A stretch of DNA of 10,181 nt. Source: Anaerolineales bacterium (GTDB lineage Bacteria > Chloroflexota > Anaerolineae > Anaerolineales > E44-bin32). The notes beneath the pieces are model-generated. The model worked only from the letters and a program-made list of their open reading frames with translations. It was not told the origin of the DNA and searched no databases. Positions 1 to 5,888 of this stretch are shown here, one piece after another (the stretch's first letter is position 1; each line of letters begins with the position of its first letter). Location: positions 1 to 10,181 of the forward strand of contig DAOWMX010000052.1 in assembly GCA_030642885.1 (NCBI GenBank). The letters run 5' to 3'. Position numbers and translations under genes: made by a program.

Positions 1-440
1 GGAATATTCAAGAGACTGAAGTTATACTCATCCGTCTCTACCTCACGTGAACGGTAGATTTGGAAGCCCATCTCGGCGAAGATTGCATAGACACGGCGAA
101 GCATCTGGTTGGCGGGGTGGATCCTGCCGCGCGACACGCTGCGACCGGGCAAGGTGACATCCAGCCGTTCTTCCCTCAAGCTTCTTTCTACCGTAGCTTG
201 CTGCATGGAAGTTTCGCGCCCTTCATAGGCGGCTTCTAATGCCTTCTTGACCTCGTTCGCTCGCCGCCCAACAGCAGGACGCTCCTCTTTCGAAAGCTCC
301 CGCAGACTTTCTGTGATCTTTCCCAGCTCAGCGCCACGTCCCAGGTAGCTCACCTTCCAAGCTTGAAGCGTGGGTTCATCCAACGCTTCATCCAGGTCCT
401 TTAACGCTTTTTGTTCAAGTTCGTCCAGACGTTTCAGCAT
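1..440 (-). CDS. pheS: Phenylalanyl-tRNA synthetase alpha subunit, N-terminal part (cut by window edge)
   Basis: Read on the minus strand from the ATG at 440-438, the frame stays open for 146 codons to the window edge. The protein starts MLKRLDELEQKALKDLDEAL and contains VSYLGRGAELGKI, then DVTLPGR followed by G-x-I-HP and a segment ending RSREVETDEYNF. This is the usual N-terminal layout of bacterial PheS: an antiparallel coiled-coil arm that contacts tRNA(Phe), then the linker into the class II aminoacylation core. The core itself, with the class II motifs, lies outside the window. PheS pairs with PheT to charge tRNA(Phe) in the cytoplasm. An AAAGGAG ribosome site sits 5 nt before the ATG. 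The gene is preceded by a T-box leader, which independently supports an aminoacyl-tRNA synthetase identity. pheT would be expected downstream, to the left of the window; I cannot see it. Confidence 0.95.
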   Translation of the reverse strand, partial: MLKRLDELEQKALKDLDEALDEPTLQAWKVSYLGRGAELGKITESLRELSKEERPAVGRRANEVKKALEAAYEGRETSMQQATVERSLREERLDVTLPGRSVSRGRIHPANQMLRRVYAIFAEMGFQIYRSREVETDEYNFSLLNI

Positions 441-483
441 GGAGACTCCTTTCTATTCACACGCGCCATTTCAGACGGCGCTT

Positions 484-793
484 TAAACAAAACGCCCCCG
501 CCCAATCAAGGGACGGGAGAGCAATCCCGCGGTACCACCCTTGTTGACCCCGAAGGGCCCTCTCAATCCCGACGGCCGTTGCTTCACATCCCACATATGG
601 CGATCAGGTCCCCGTCGTTAACGGTGGGGTTCCGGCCCGAACTACTGGCCTCTTACGAGGCGTTCCCCCGGGCGGCTCATGAGGGAACTTCAACGGTACT
701 CTCTCGGGCCAGGGTTCCAGCCACGCCCCAGCCTCTCTGGCGAGTTCGATCCGCCTACTTTCCTCAGTCTCAGCCTTTCTGTGTCAATTTTAC
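484..793 (-). promoter_or_regulatory. T-box riboswitch leader of pheS (probable UUC specifier)
   Basis: On the minus strand, 541-527 reads AGGGTGGTACCGCGG, the hallmark T-box sequence whose bulge pairs with the NCCA end of uncharged tRNA. CTCCCGTCCCT follows just downstream and pairs with it to form the antiterminator. Upstream lies a stem I-like region with AGAGAG and GAGAGAGTACC segments. It is followed by GAAGTTCCCTCATGAG, in which UUC (687-685), a Phe codon placed before the usual UGAGC, is the likely specifier. This matches the downstream pheS. Uncharged tRNA(Phe) should favour antitermination and so raise PheS/PheT production. The boundaries are approximate: the 5' end is taken from the predicted promoter, the 3' end from the terminator T-run. 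A 129-codon plus-strand frame over this RNA is a shadow. Confidence 0.93.
485..515 (-). terminator. T-box intrinsic terminator of pheS leader
   Basis: On the minus strand CGTCCC (515-510) can pair with GGGGCG (498-493), closing a GC-rich hairpin. It is followed by TTTTGTTT (492-485). The 5' arm is the same CGTCCC used by the T-box antiterminator, so the two structures exclude each other, as in classical T-box leaders. The stem is short and includes one G-U pair. An alternative pairing with the adjacent GGGCGG is also possible. Confidence 0.75.
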
Positions 794-799
794 TTCATA

Positions 800-827
800 A
801 TTATGCTTAATTCACCCTCACTGTCAA
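800..827 (-). promoter_or_regulatory. Sigma-70-type promoter of the pheS T-box leader
   Basis: The minus strand shows a perfect TTGACA (827-822), a 16-bp spacer and CATAAT (805-800), one mismatch from TATAAT. Transcription would begin near 793, just before the T-box stem I region. A second TTGACA occurs at 787-782 on the same strand, but no good -10 follows it. Confidence 0.75.
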
Positions 828-945
828 CAGAGTTTCCCCCATCATCCATATTCTCAGGCGCTCTTTGAACCTTCCTCTGGGAACATTTCCACATCCCCTT
901 TCGTCTCAAGCATAACGATCAATCCTGAAATAAATGGAGACAATC

Positions 946-2262
946 ATGAAGACGAAAAGAAACCTACATCGACTCACACTCTTCACCCTGCTCATCCTTC
1001 TTCTCCTCAACGCCTGCAGTATCTTCCAACCAGCCCCACGCGACGAACGGACGGGCGGGTGGGTTGATTGGGACAACAAAGGTGGTTGGTCGGGTTATGA
1101 AGCCTCGGCGGATGGCGCCTATTTGGAGGAATCTGGGTCCAGCCTGGCGCTCGGCGCTGCCCCTCCGGAAGCCCCCATAGCGATTGATGCCGAGAAGTCG
1201 GTGGATTCTCCCTTACGCTCGAACCAGTACGCATCGATGCGCGCCGGGAGCGTAGACGACAACGCCGAGTGGGACGATTACCTGCTCTATCGCCAGCGCT
1301 TCACCGAAGCAGGCATCCTTGTCCACGACCTTGACGTCAGCGAACGTCACATTATCCGCGTGACGGATGCGGACGACCACCCAATTTTAGGAGCCGTGGT
1401 GACAATCAGCGATGCAGATGGCCGCGAGCTATCCCGGCTACAAACAGCATCAGACGGTCGTGTGCTTTTCTTCCCGAAAGCGATCGACGGTGGGCAGGCA
1501 CAGGGTTACTTCATCCAAGCCGAAAAGGATGGTCGCGAGGTTTCGCTTAATATCAATGGCGAGACTCGGGAGCATGACCTGACGCTTGACGCACGCTCGG
1601 CGACCGACCCGGTTCGATTGGACGTGCTCTTTCTGATCGACGCCACCGGCAGCATGAGCGATGAAATTCAGCAGCTCAAAGACAATATGATCAGCGTATC
1701 TGAACGCATTCACGCCTTACCCTCCGCGCCAAATGTTCGCTTCGGGATGACGATCTACCGCGATCGCGGTGATCTCTTCATCAGCCGCACGTTCGATTTC
1801 ACGTCGGATATCCAGGCATTCACGGATGAGCTGGCGCAGGTTATCGCTGAAGGCGGCGGTGATTACCCCGAGAGTCTGAATGAGGGTTTGCACAGCGCGC
1901 TTCACCTTCCCGAATGGCGCGTCGATGAGACGGTCAGCCTGATCTTCCTGATCGCCGATGCCCCACCGCATCTCGATTACAGTCAAGACTATGACTACGC
2001 TCAAGAGATCTTCAACGCGACCGAAGACGGGATCAAGATCTTCCCGCTCGCATCGAGCGGGCTCGACGACCAGGGGGAATACATCTTCCGCCAGTTAGCC
2101 CAGATGACCGCGGGGAAGTTCCTTTTCCTGACCTACGGGGCAGGTGGAGGTCCCGGAGATGACACAACCCATCACGTGGATGATTACAGCGTCCTTTCTC
2201 TCGACGATTTAGTGGTCAAGGTCGTCGAGGAGGAGCTCGAGCCTTTGGATTACAGCCAGTAA
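946..2262 (+). CDS. Lipoprotein with von Willebrand factor A domain
   Basis: The predicted protein has 438 residues. It begins MKTKRNLHRLT, then a hydrophobic run and a lipobox LLNAC with the lipidated Cys at 24, so it should be exported and anchored to the membrane. Residues about 130-180 (RVTDADDHPILGAVVTISDADG) look like a carboxypeptidase-regulatory/Ig-like beta fold. From about residue 226 a VWA domain begins with the metal-ion-dependent adhesion motif DATGSMS (D232, T234, S236). Further on are YRDRGD and GGGDYPESLNEG, typical of the VWA branch that includes hemicentin and vwkA. Such domains bind protein partners through a divalent cation; the ligand is unknown. I prefer the ATG at 946 to the in-frame ATG at 934, because GGAG (936-939) sits 6 nt before 946 and is consumed by the longer reading. 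The gene diverges from pheS. I saw no clear promoter in 828-933. Confidence 0.85.
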   Translation: MKTKRNLHRLTLFTLLILLLLNACSIFQPAPRDERTGGWVDWDNKGGWSGYEASADGAYLEESGSSLALGAAPPEAPIAIDAEKSVDSPLRSNQYASMRAGSVDDNAEWDDYLLYRQRFTEAGILVHDLDVSERHIIRVTDADDHPILGAVVTISDADGRELSRLQTASDGRVLFFPKAIDGGQAQGYFIQAEKDGREVSLNINGETREHDLTLDARSATDPVRLDVLFLIDATGSMSDEIQQLKDNMISVSERIHALPSAPNVRFGMTIYRDRGDLFISRTFDFTSDIQAFTDELAQVIAEGGGDYPESLNEGLHSALHLPEWRVDETVSLIFLIADAPPHLDYSQDYDYAQEIFNATEDGIKIFPLASSGLDDQGEYIFRQLAQMTAGKFLFLTYGAGGGPGDDTTHHVDDYSVLSLDDLVVKVVEEELEPLDYSQ

Positions 2263-2299
2263 CCAAAATCCCAACGATGAAAAGTCGCTGGATAAATTG

Positions 2300-2333
2300 C
2301 TGGGGCGGGCCTGTGGCCCGCCCCAGTTTCCCT
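2300..2333 (+). terminator. Strong hairpin, probable terminator after the VWA gene
   Basis: CTGGGGCGGGCC (2300-2311) and GGCCCGCCCCAG (2315-2326) form a perfect 12-bp stem with a 3-nt loop, 37 bp after the VWA stop codon. Only TTTCCCTTC follows, so the U-tract is weak, but the stem is very stable. Termination or 3'-end protection are both plausible. Confidence 0.7.
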
Positions 2334-2387
2334 TCATATTCACAGCTGCCGGTTTGTTTCTTCACAGGCGTAAGGGTCGAACGGTCG

Positions 2388-2393
2388 TATAAT
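2388..2393 (+). promoter_or_regulatory. Possible -10 element of the CapA-family gene
   Basis: A perfect TATAAT lies 44 bp before the CapA-like start codon and downstream of the terminator hairpin, where a new promoter is needed. No convincing -35 is present at 16-18 bp; the best match, TTCACA at 2361-2366, is 21 bp away. The call rests on the -10 and the position only. Confidence 0.45.
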
Positions 2394-2437
2394 CTCTTAG
2401 AATCGATTTTTCTCTCATTGTTCGTGAAGGCATTTCC

Positions 2438-4027
2438 ATGAACCTGGTTTCTCTGCGAAGACACGCTAACCTGCACTGGGCCATCTTTCTCGTGACGTTG
2501 CTAGCGCTGTCGAGTTGCCAGCGTACTCCGTCCGCGTCCTCAACACCAGAAACCATTACGACCCCTTCTATGGAACAAACCCGTTCTGCAGCTCCCGCGC
2601 CAACGAGCAATCCACCCGAGCCCACTCCCATGCCCGCGCAACCTCTTATTCTCGGCGTACCACCTCAATGGCTGCACGCCGCCGAGCAAGCCGTCGAGCT
2701 CTTAACCGGGGCGGGATCGACCTGGGAATGGATGGTTGAGCCGTCAACCGACCCGAACGAAAACCTCCAGCAAGGCATTTTCGACCTGGTGCTGCTGCAC
2801 GATTCAGATGGTGTCCCAGTTGGGAGCCATCCGCTTTCACTGGCGGTCCCGCTCTCCAGCTCGTGGGTGCATATCTCACTACCTGAGGCGGAACAGGTTT
2901 TGATAGACGGCAGCCCTTATATTGCTGTGATGGATTGGTCGGAAATTACTCCAAATATGAGATCGCTCCTAGTCGATGGCCACCATCCCTCTGATCCTAA
3001 TTACCCGCTGCGGCATGAATGGTCTCTGCACAGCTTACCGAATTTCGAGAGCGCCGCCGAAGAACTGGCCCCATGGTTGAACCAGGAACTAACGTCTGAC
3101 GCGGTCATTCACCTTACGGCAGTAGGCGATGTGATGCTTGACCGGGCGCTCGGGGAGGCGGTCCTCGCCGGTGATGTGGATTACCCCTTTGCTCAAATCG
3201 AAGGCATGCTCTCCATAGCCGATATAACCATCGGAAACCTCGAATCGGCGCTCGGTGACCTGGGCACCCCTGAGAACAAGGGTTACACCTTCCGTGCTCC
3301 AAAAGAGACGGCCGAGACCTTGTCGCTGGCAGGATTTGATTTGCTCTCTCTGGCGAACAACCACGCCATGGATTTCGGCGCGGAGGGGTTGATACAAGCG
3401 ATTCAACTGCTGGAGGCACGCGGGATTAATACAGCCGGTGCAGGAGCGGACGATGCCGCCGCCCACCGTCCGGTCATCTTCGAGATGAATGGCATCAAGC
3501 TCGCCTTCCTGGCTTACGTGGATGTGCCCGTCGAATATCGTGGTTTTGACGCCCGGACCTGGACCGCTGGTGAGAATCGCCCTGGAGTTGCCTGGGCCGA
3601 GCCAAATCGCATCCACGCCGATGTCACCGCTGCTCTCTCACAAGCCGACCTCGTTGTGGTGATCTTGCACAGCGGGTACGAGAACGTCGTTCAACCGAGT
3701 CCGCCCCAGGTGGCTGCGGCTCATGCCGCAATTGAAGCTGGCGCGAAGCTCGTGATCGGGCATCACACCCATGTCCTGCAGCCTATTGAACTCTTCAGCG
3801 ACGGCGTGATCGTCTACGGGCTTGGTAACTTCGCCTTCGAAGATGCCGGCCCCCCCGAAACGGGGTTGTTAAACATTTGGATCGATGCTCGTGGAGTTCG
3901 TGAACTGGAACTCGTACCGCTTCTCCTGGACACCGACGGCCGCCCATTCCCCGCCAGCGAAGAAATATCCGACGCCATCCTTGAGTCTTTCTACACCACG
4001 ACGATGGTTTCTGAAGGCCCGGATTGA
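2438..4027 (+). CDS. CapA-family (PGA_cap) lipoprotein with N-terminal extra domain
   Basis: A 529-residue lipoprotein. Residues 1-27 form a signal sequence ending in the lipobox LSSC, followed by a Ser/Thr/Pro-rich linker to about 65. Residues about 65-215 (ILGVPPQWLHAAEQAVELL, then DLVLLHDSDG) resemble a degenerate periplasmic binding-protein lobe; that resemblance is weak. From about 222 the CapA/poly-gamma-glutamate synthesis fold is clear: GDVMLDR (230-236), GNLES (266-270), ANNHAMDFG (from 306), HSGYE and GHHTH (441-445), then YGLGNFAFE. These are the metal-binding motifs of a calcineurin-like metallophosphatase fold. CapA proteins act outside the membrane in capsule or poly-gamma-glutamate metabolism, but most genomic CapA homologues have no tested role and no other capsule gene is in view. 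GAAGG lies 7 nt before the ATG. Start and family are secure; function is open. Confidence 0.88.
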   Translation: MNLVSLRRHANLHWAIFLVTLLALSSCQRTPSASSTPETITTPSMEQTRSAAPAPTSNPPEPTPMPAQPLILGVPPQWLHAAEQAVELLTGAGSTWEWMVEPSTDPNENLQQGIFDLVLLHDSDGVPVGSHPLSLAVPLSSSWVHISLPEAEQVLIDGSPYIAVMDWSEITPNMRSLLVDGHHPSDPNYPLRHEWSLHSLPNFESAAEELAPWLNQELTSDAVIHLTAVGDVMLDRALGEAVLAGDVDYPFAQIEGMLSIADITIGNLESALGDLGTPENKGYTFRAPKETAETLSLAGFDLLSLANNHAMDFGAEGLIQAIQLLEARGINTAGAGADDAAAHRPVIFEMNGIKLAFLAYVDVPVEYRGFDARTWTAGENRPGVAWAEPNRIHADVTAALSQADLVVVILHSGYENVVQPSPPQVAAAHAAIEAGAKLVIGHHTHVLQPIELFSDGVIVYGLGNFAFEDAGPPETGLLNIWIDARGVRELELVPLLLDTDGRPFPASEEISDAILESFYTTTMVSEGPD

Positions 4028-4057
4028 GTATCTGGACCGCTTTTCAAGAATTGCCTC

Positions 4058-4087
4058 TTGACACAAGAAGATAAAAAGTAGTACAAT
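4058..4087 (+). promoter_or_regulatory. Sigma-70-type promoter of ssb
   Basis: A perfect TTGACA (4058-4063), an 18-bp spacer and TACAAT (4082-4087) form a strong-looking promoter. Transcription should start near 4094, giving an untranslated leader of about 80 nt before ssb. It lies just after the CapA-like gene, with only 30 bp between that stop codon and the -35 box. Confidence 0.8.
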
Positions 4088-4098
4088 TGTTCTAGTCA

Positions 4099-4161
4099 CC
4101 GATGGGCGCATTTTATGCTCTCCCGGCCACCCGGGCCGTAACTAACGACACTCCCCATCGG
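4099..4161 (+). promoter_or_regulatory. Structured 5' leader of ssb
   Basis: CCGATGGG (4099-4106) and CCCATCGG (4154-4161) are perfectly complementary and enclose an inner hairpin, CGGCC (4124-4128) with GGCCG (4134-4138). The outer stem begins about 5 nt from the predicted transcript start. It ends 3 nt before the GGAG ribosome site (4165-4168), so it could stabilise the mRNA or control ribosome access. No known ribosomal-protein or riboswitch motif was recognised. Confidence 0.5.
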
Positions 4162-4174
4162 AATGGAGTTCCCA

Positions 4175-4591
4175 ATGTTCCATAAACTGATTCTTGTTGG
4201 TAACCTCGGCCGCGATCCCGAGATGCGCTACACGCCTAGCGGGCAAGCGGTCACCAACCTGTCGGTTGCATCCAACCGGCAGTACACCAGGTCAGACGGC
4301 GAAACTGTCAAAGAGACGATCTGGTTCCGCGTTTCGGTCTGGGGCAAGTCAGCGGAGGCCTGCAACGAGTATCTGCGTAAGGGCCGTCCGGTTCTTGTCG
4401 AAGGTCGATTGAACCCTGACGAATCCGGCAATCCGCGGATGTGGACAGGTAATGACGGGCAAAGCCGCGCCTCTTTCGAGGTGACCGCGGAGACCGTAAA
4501 ATTCCTGGGTGGGCGAGATGATGCGCCGCTCGACGCCGACCAAGGGCAGCCAGCCGCGGCACCCGAGTCGGAAGACGACATCCCCTTTTAG
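4175..4591 (+). CDS. ssb: Single-stranded DNA-binding protein
   Basis: A 138-residue SSB. The N-terminal OB-fold is typical: FHKLILVGNLGRDPEMRYTP, then G-x-x-V-T-N-L-S-V-A, WFRVSVWGKSAE, YLRKGRPVLVEGRL and a segment ending VKFLGG. The C-terminal tail is acidic and ends EDDIPF, the conserved tip that docks partner proteins such as repair helicases, nucleases and primase. SSB coats single-stranded DNA in replication, recombination and repair. Length and domain order are normal for the bacterial homotetrameric type. The ATG at 4175 is preferred over the in-frame ATG at 4163, because GGAG (4165-4168) is 6 nt before it and family members begin near MFHK. The rpsF and rpsR genes that often flank ssb are absent, and the gene has its own promoter and terminator. 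Confidence 0.97.
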   Translation: MFHKLILVGNLGRDPEMRYTPSGQAVTNLSVASNRQYTRSDGETVKETIWFRVSVWGKSAEACNEYLRKGRPVLVEGRLNPDESGNPRMWTGNDGQSRASFEVTAETVKFLGGRDDAPLDADQGQPAAAPESEDDIPF

Positions 4592-4606
4592 GGGAAAGAA
4601 TCAACT

Positions 4607-4645
4607 CCTGCTTCACTGATGCAATATCGGTGGAGCAGGTCTTTT
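4607..4645 (+). terminator. Intrinsic terminator after ssb
   Basis: Positions 4607-4620 and 4626-4639 form a 14-bp stem (12 Watson-Crick and 2 G-U pairs) with loop GCAAT, followed by TCTTTT. It starts 15 bp after the ssb stop and ends 18 bp before the next start codon. No promoter fits in that gap, so some read-through or a promoter inside ssb must serve the downstream genes. Confidence 0.85.
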
Positions 4646-4663
4646 ATTCCACGGAGATGACCC

Positions 4664-5014
4664 ATGACAAAAAAATCACAGAAGCCGCATGTCAGCGGGC
4701 GCATGCCTGTTCACCTTCCCGCCGATTTAACTCCCACTTACGCCAACTTTGCCCTGATCACAAACTCACGCTCTGAGATCGTGATCGACTTAGCACAGGT
4801 CATGCCGCAAATTCCGCAGGCTCGTGTGCAGGCTCGCGTGGTGATGACTGCTTTTAACGCCAAGCTCCTTCTTCGTGCACTCACCGACCATATGGCACGT
4901 TTCGAATCCCAATATGGCGAAATTGAACTACCCAAGGGCACTACACTGGCCGCTCAGCTTTTTAAACCGCATTCAGATGAAACTGAAGACGAGGGTACTG
5001 ATGAAAAATCTTGA
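4664..5014 (+). CDS. DUF3467 family protein
   Basis: A 116-residue soluble protein with no signal peptide or membrane segment. The core (VHLPADLTPTYANFALITNS, SEIVIDLAQVMPQ, ARVQARVVMTAFNAKLLLRALTDHMARFESQYGEI) matches my recollection of DUF3467, small proteins with the recurring pattern YaNfa-x-i-x-x-s-x-x-E-ivlDf. Their biochemical role is unknown. The C-terminal 20 residues are acidic (DETEDEGTDEKS) and probably disordered. GGAG (4653-4656) is 7 nt before the ATG. The last 14 nt overlap the translin-family gene, so the two are probably translationally coupled. The start lies just after the ssb terminator. Family assignment is fairly secure; any role in nucleic-acid handling is only suggested by its neighbours. 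Confidence 0.82.
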   Translation: MTKKSQKPHVSGRMPVHLPADLTPTYANFALITNSRSEIVIDLAQVMPQIPQARVQARVVMTAFNAKLLLRALTDHMARFESQYGEIELPKGTTLAAQLFKPHSDETEDEGTDEKS

Positions 5015-5636
5015 TCAAATCGGCGACCGAATCCGACAGCACCTAGAAGAAAAAAATACCGCTCGCGACCAGGCTCTCCAACGCTCGCGCTCGCTCATCC
5101 GTTTTTGCTCAAAAGCCATCCGCGCCGTTCATCGCGAGGAATTTGAACTCGCCAAGGAACTCATCAAAGAAGCATCAGAACTTGTCGATCTACTGAGCAC
5201 CGAACTGGCGCCATTTCCCGATCTCTACAAAGCGGGATATACACAGTCAGCGCTCAAGGAGTTTGCCGAGGCGAGCATCGTGTACCGGCTCGTCGCCGGC
5301 GAACCGCTCCCTGAACCAGAAGAACTGCGAGTGGGTTTCGTTCCCTATCTGGGAGGGCTTGGTGAAGCGGCAGGCGAACTCCGCCGTCGAACCCTCGACG
5401 TCCTACGCCGCGATGACCTGGCGGAGGCGGAGCGCCTTCTGGAAATGATGGATGATATCTACGGCCTGCTGGTCACCATCGACTTCCCTGACGCCCTGAC
5501 CCACAATCTTAGGCGGATTACCGACATGGTTCGGGGCGTAACCGAACGGACCCGGGGCGACTTGACAACAACATTTCAGCAGGGCGAGTTGAAGCGCGCC
5601 CTGCTATCTGTCGAGAAGCGGCTGAAGGAAGTCTGA
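5001..5636 (+). CDS. Translin/Trax-family protein (COG2178-like)
   Basis: A 211-residue, almost entirely alpha-helical protein. RSRSLIRFCSKAIRAVHR near the N-terminus, then YTQSALKEFAEASIVYRL, VGFVPYLGGLGEAAGELRR and LLEMMDDIYGLLVTIDFP follow the translin/Trax order, with the ending LRRITDMVRGVTERTRGDL. Eukaryotic translin and TRAX form C3PO, a hollow RNase that trims the siRNA passenger strand and tRNA fragments; archaeal members also exist. Here E87, E90 and D151 or D152 are placed like the TRAX catalytic acids (a Glu-x-x-Glu pair and an Asp about 65 residues on), so ribonuclease activity is possible. I chose the ATG at 5001 rather than the upstream in-frame ATG at 4875, because the extra 42 residues lie inside DUF3467 and do not resemble translin. 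The gene ends 3 bp before the nuclease frame. Family call secure; activity inferred. Confidence 0.85.
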   Translation: MKNLDQIGDRIRQHLEEKNTARDQALQRSRSLIRFCSKAIRAVHREEFELAKELIKEASELVDLLSTELAPFPDLYKAGYTQSALKEFAEASIVYRLVAGEPLPEPEELRVGFVPYLGGLGEAAGELRRRTLDVLRRDDLAEAERLLEMMDDIYGLLVTIDFPDALTHNLRRITDMVRGVTERTRGDLTTTFQQGELKRALLSVEKRLKEV

Positions 5637-5639
5637 ACC

Positions 5640-5885
5640 TTGCGCGCGCACACAACCCGGGCATCCGAAATCGCCGCTTTCGTTTTCTGCCAACGGGCAT
5701 GGTGGTACTCGCGCCTCGACATTCCGCCCAAGAACGTAGAAACCCTCGCTCAGGGAACTCGATGGCACCAACATCATGGGCTGCAGGTCATTCTTTGGCG
5801 GTGGACCAGAACCCTTGGAATCCTGACCATCCTCACCGCCATGGTCCTGGCCGCCATCGCTTTCGTTTCAACTCTCTCTGGATGA
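5640..5885 (+). CDS. Cas4/RecB-like nuclease, N-terminal half with one membrane helix
   Basis: An 81-codon frame starting with TTG, with AAGGAAG (5625-5631) 8 nt upstream. The N-terminus, RASEIAAFVFCQRAWWYSRL with C17, matches the start of Cas4/RecB-type PD-(D/E)XK nucleases, where this Cys joins three C-terminal Cys residues in a 4Fe-4S cluster. GTRWHQHHG (39-47) fits motif I, with H43 a likely metal or active-site His. Residues about 59-79 form a transmembrane helix. The frame stops at TGA (5883-5885) just after that helix. The rest of the nuclease continues in the same frame after one codon (CCT), beginning with an ATG. Alone this piece lacks the catalytic Asp, Glu and Lys. It could be a gene half whose product pairs with the next, the front of a gene broken by one nonsense mutation, or part of a read-through product. 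Confidence 0.72.
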   Translation: MRAHTTRASEIAAFVFCQRAWWYSRLDIPPKNVETLAQGTRWHQHHGLQVILWRWTRTLGILTILTAMVLAAIAFVSTLSG

Positions 5886-5888
5886 CCT

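Noticed and set aside
411..800. 129-codon plus-strand frame over the T-box leader
   Set aside because: It lies antisense to a recognisable T-box RNA and the pheS start, has no ribosome site and no protein family likeness.
3089..3616. 175-codon minus-strand frame inside the CapA-like gene
   Set aside because: It is a shadow of a well-supported gene; the CapA motifs are all in the plus-strand frame.
4875..5000. Longer start for the translin-family gene at ATG 4875
   Set aside because: The extra 42 residues are the shifted frame of DUF3467 and do not resemble translin; ATG 5001 gives the usual N-terminus.
5883..5885. Selenocysteine or recoded TGA in the nuclease
   Set aside because: The TGA sits in a loop between membrane helices, not at a catalytic or Cys position. 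I see no obvious hairpin just downstream, and the other genes use TGA as an ordinary stop.
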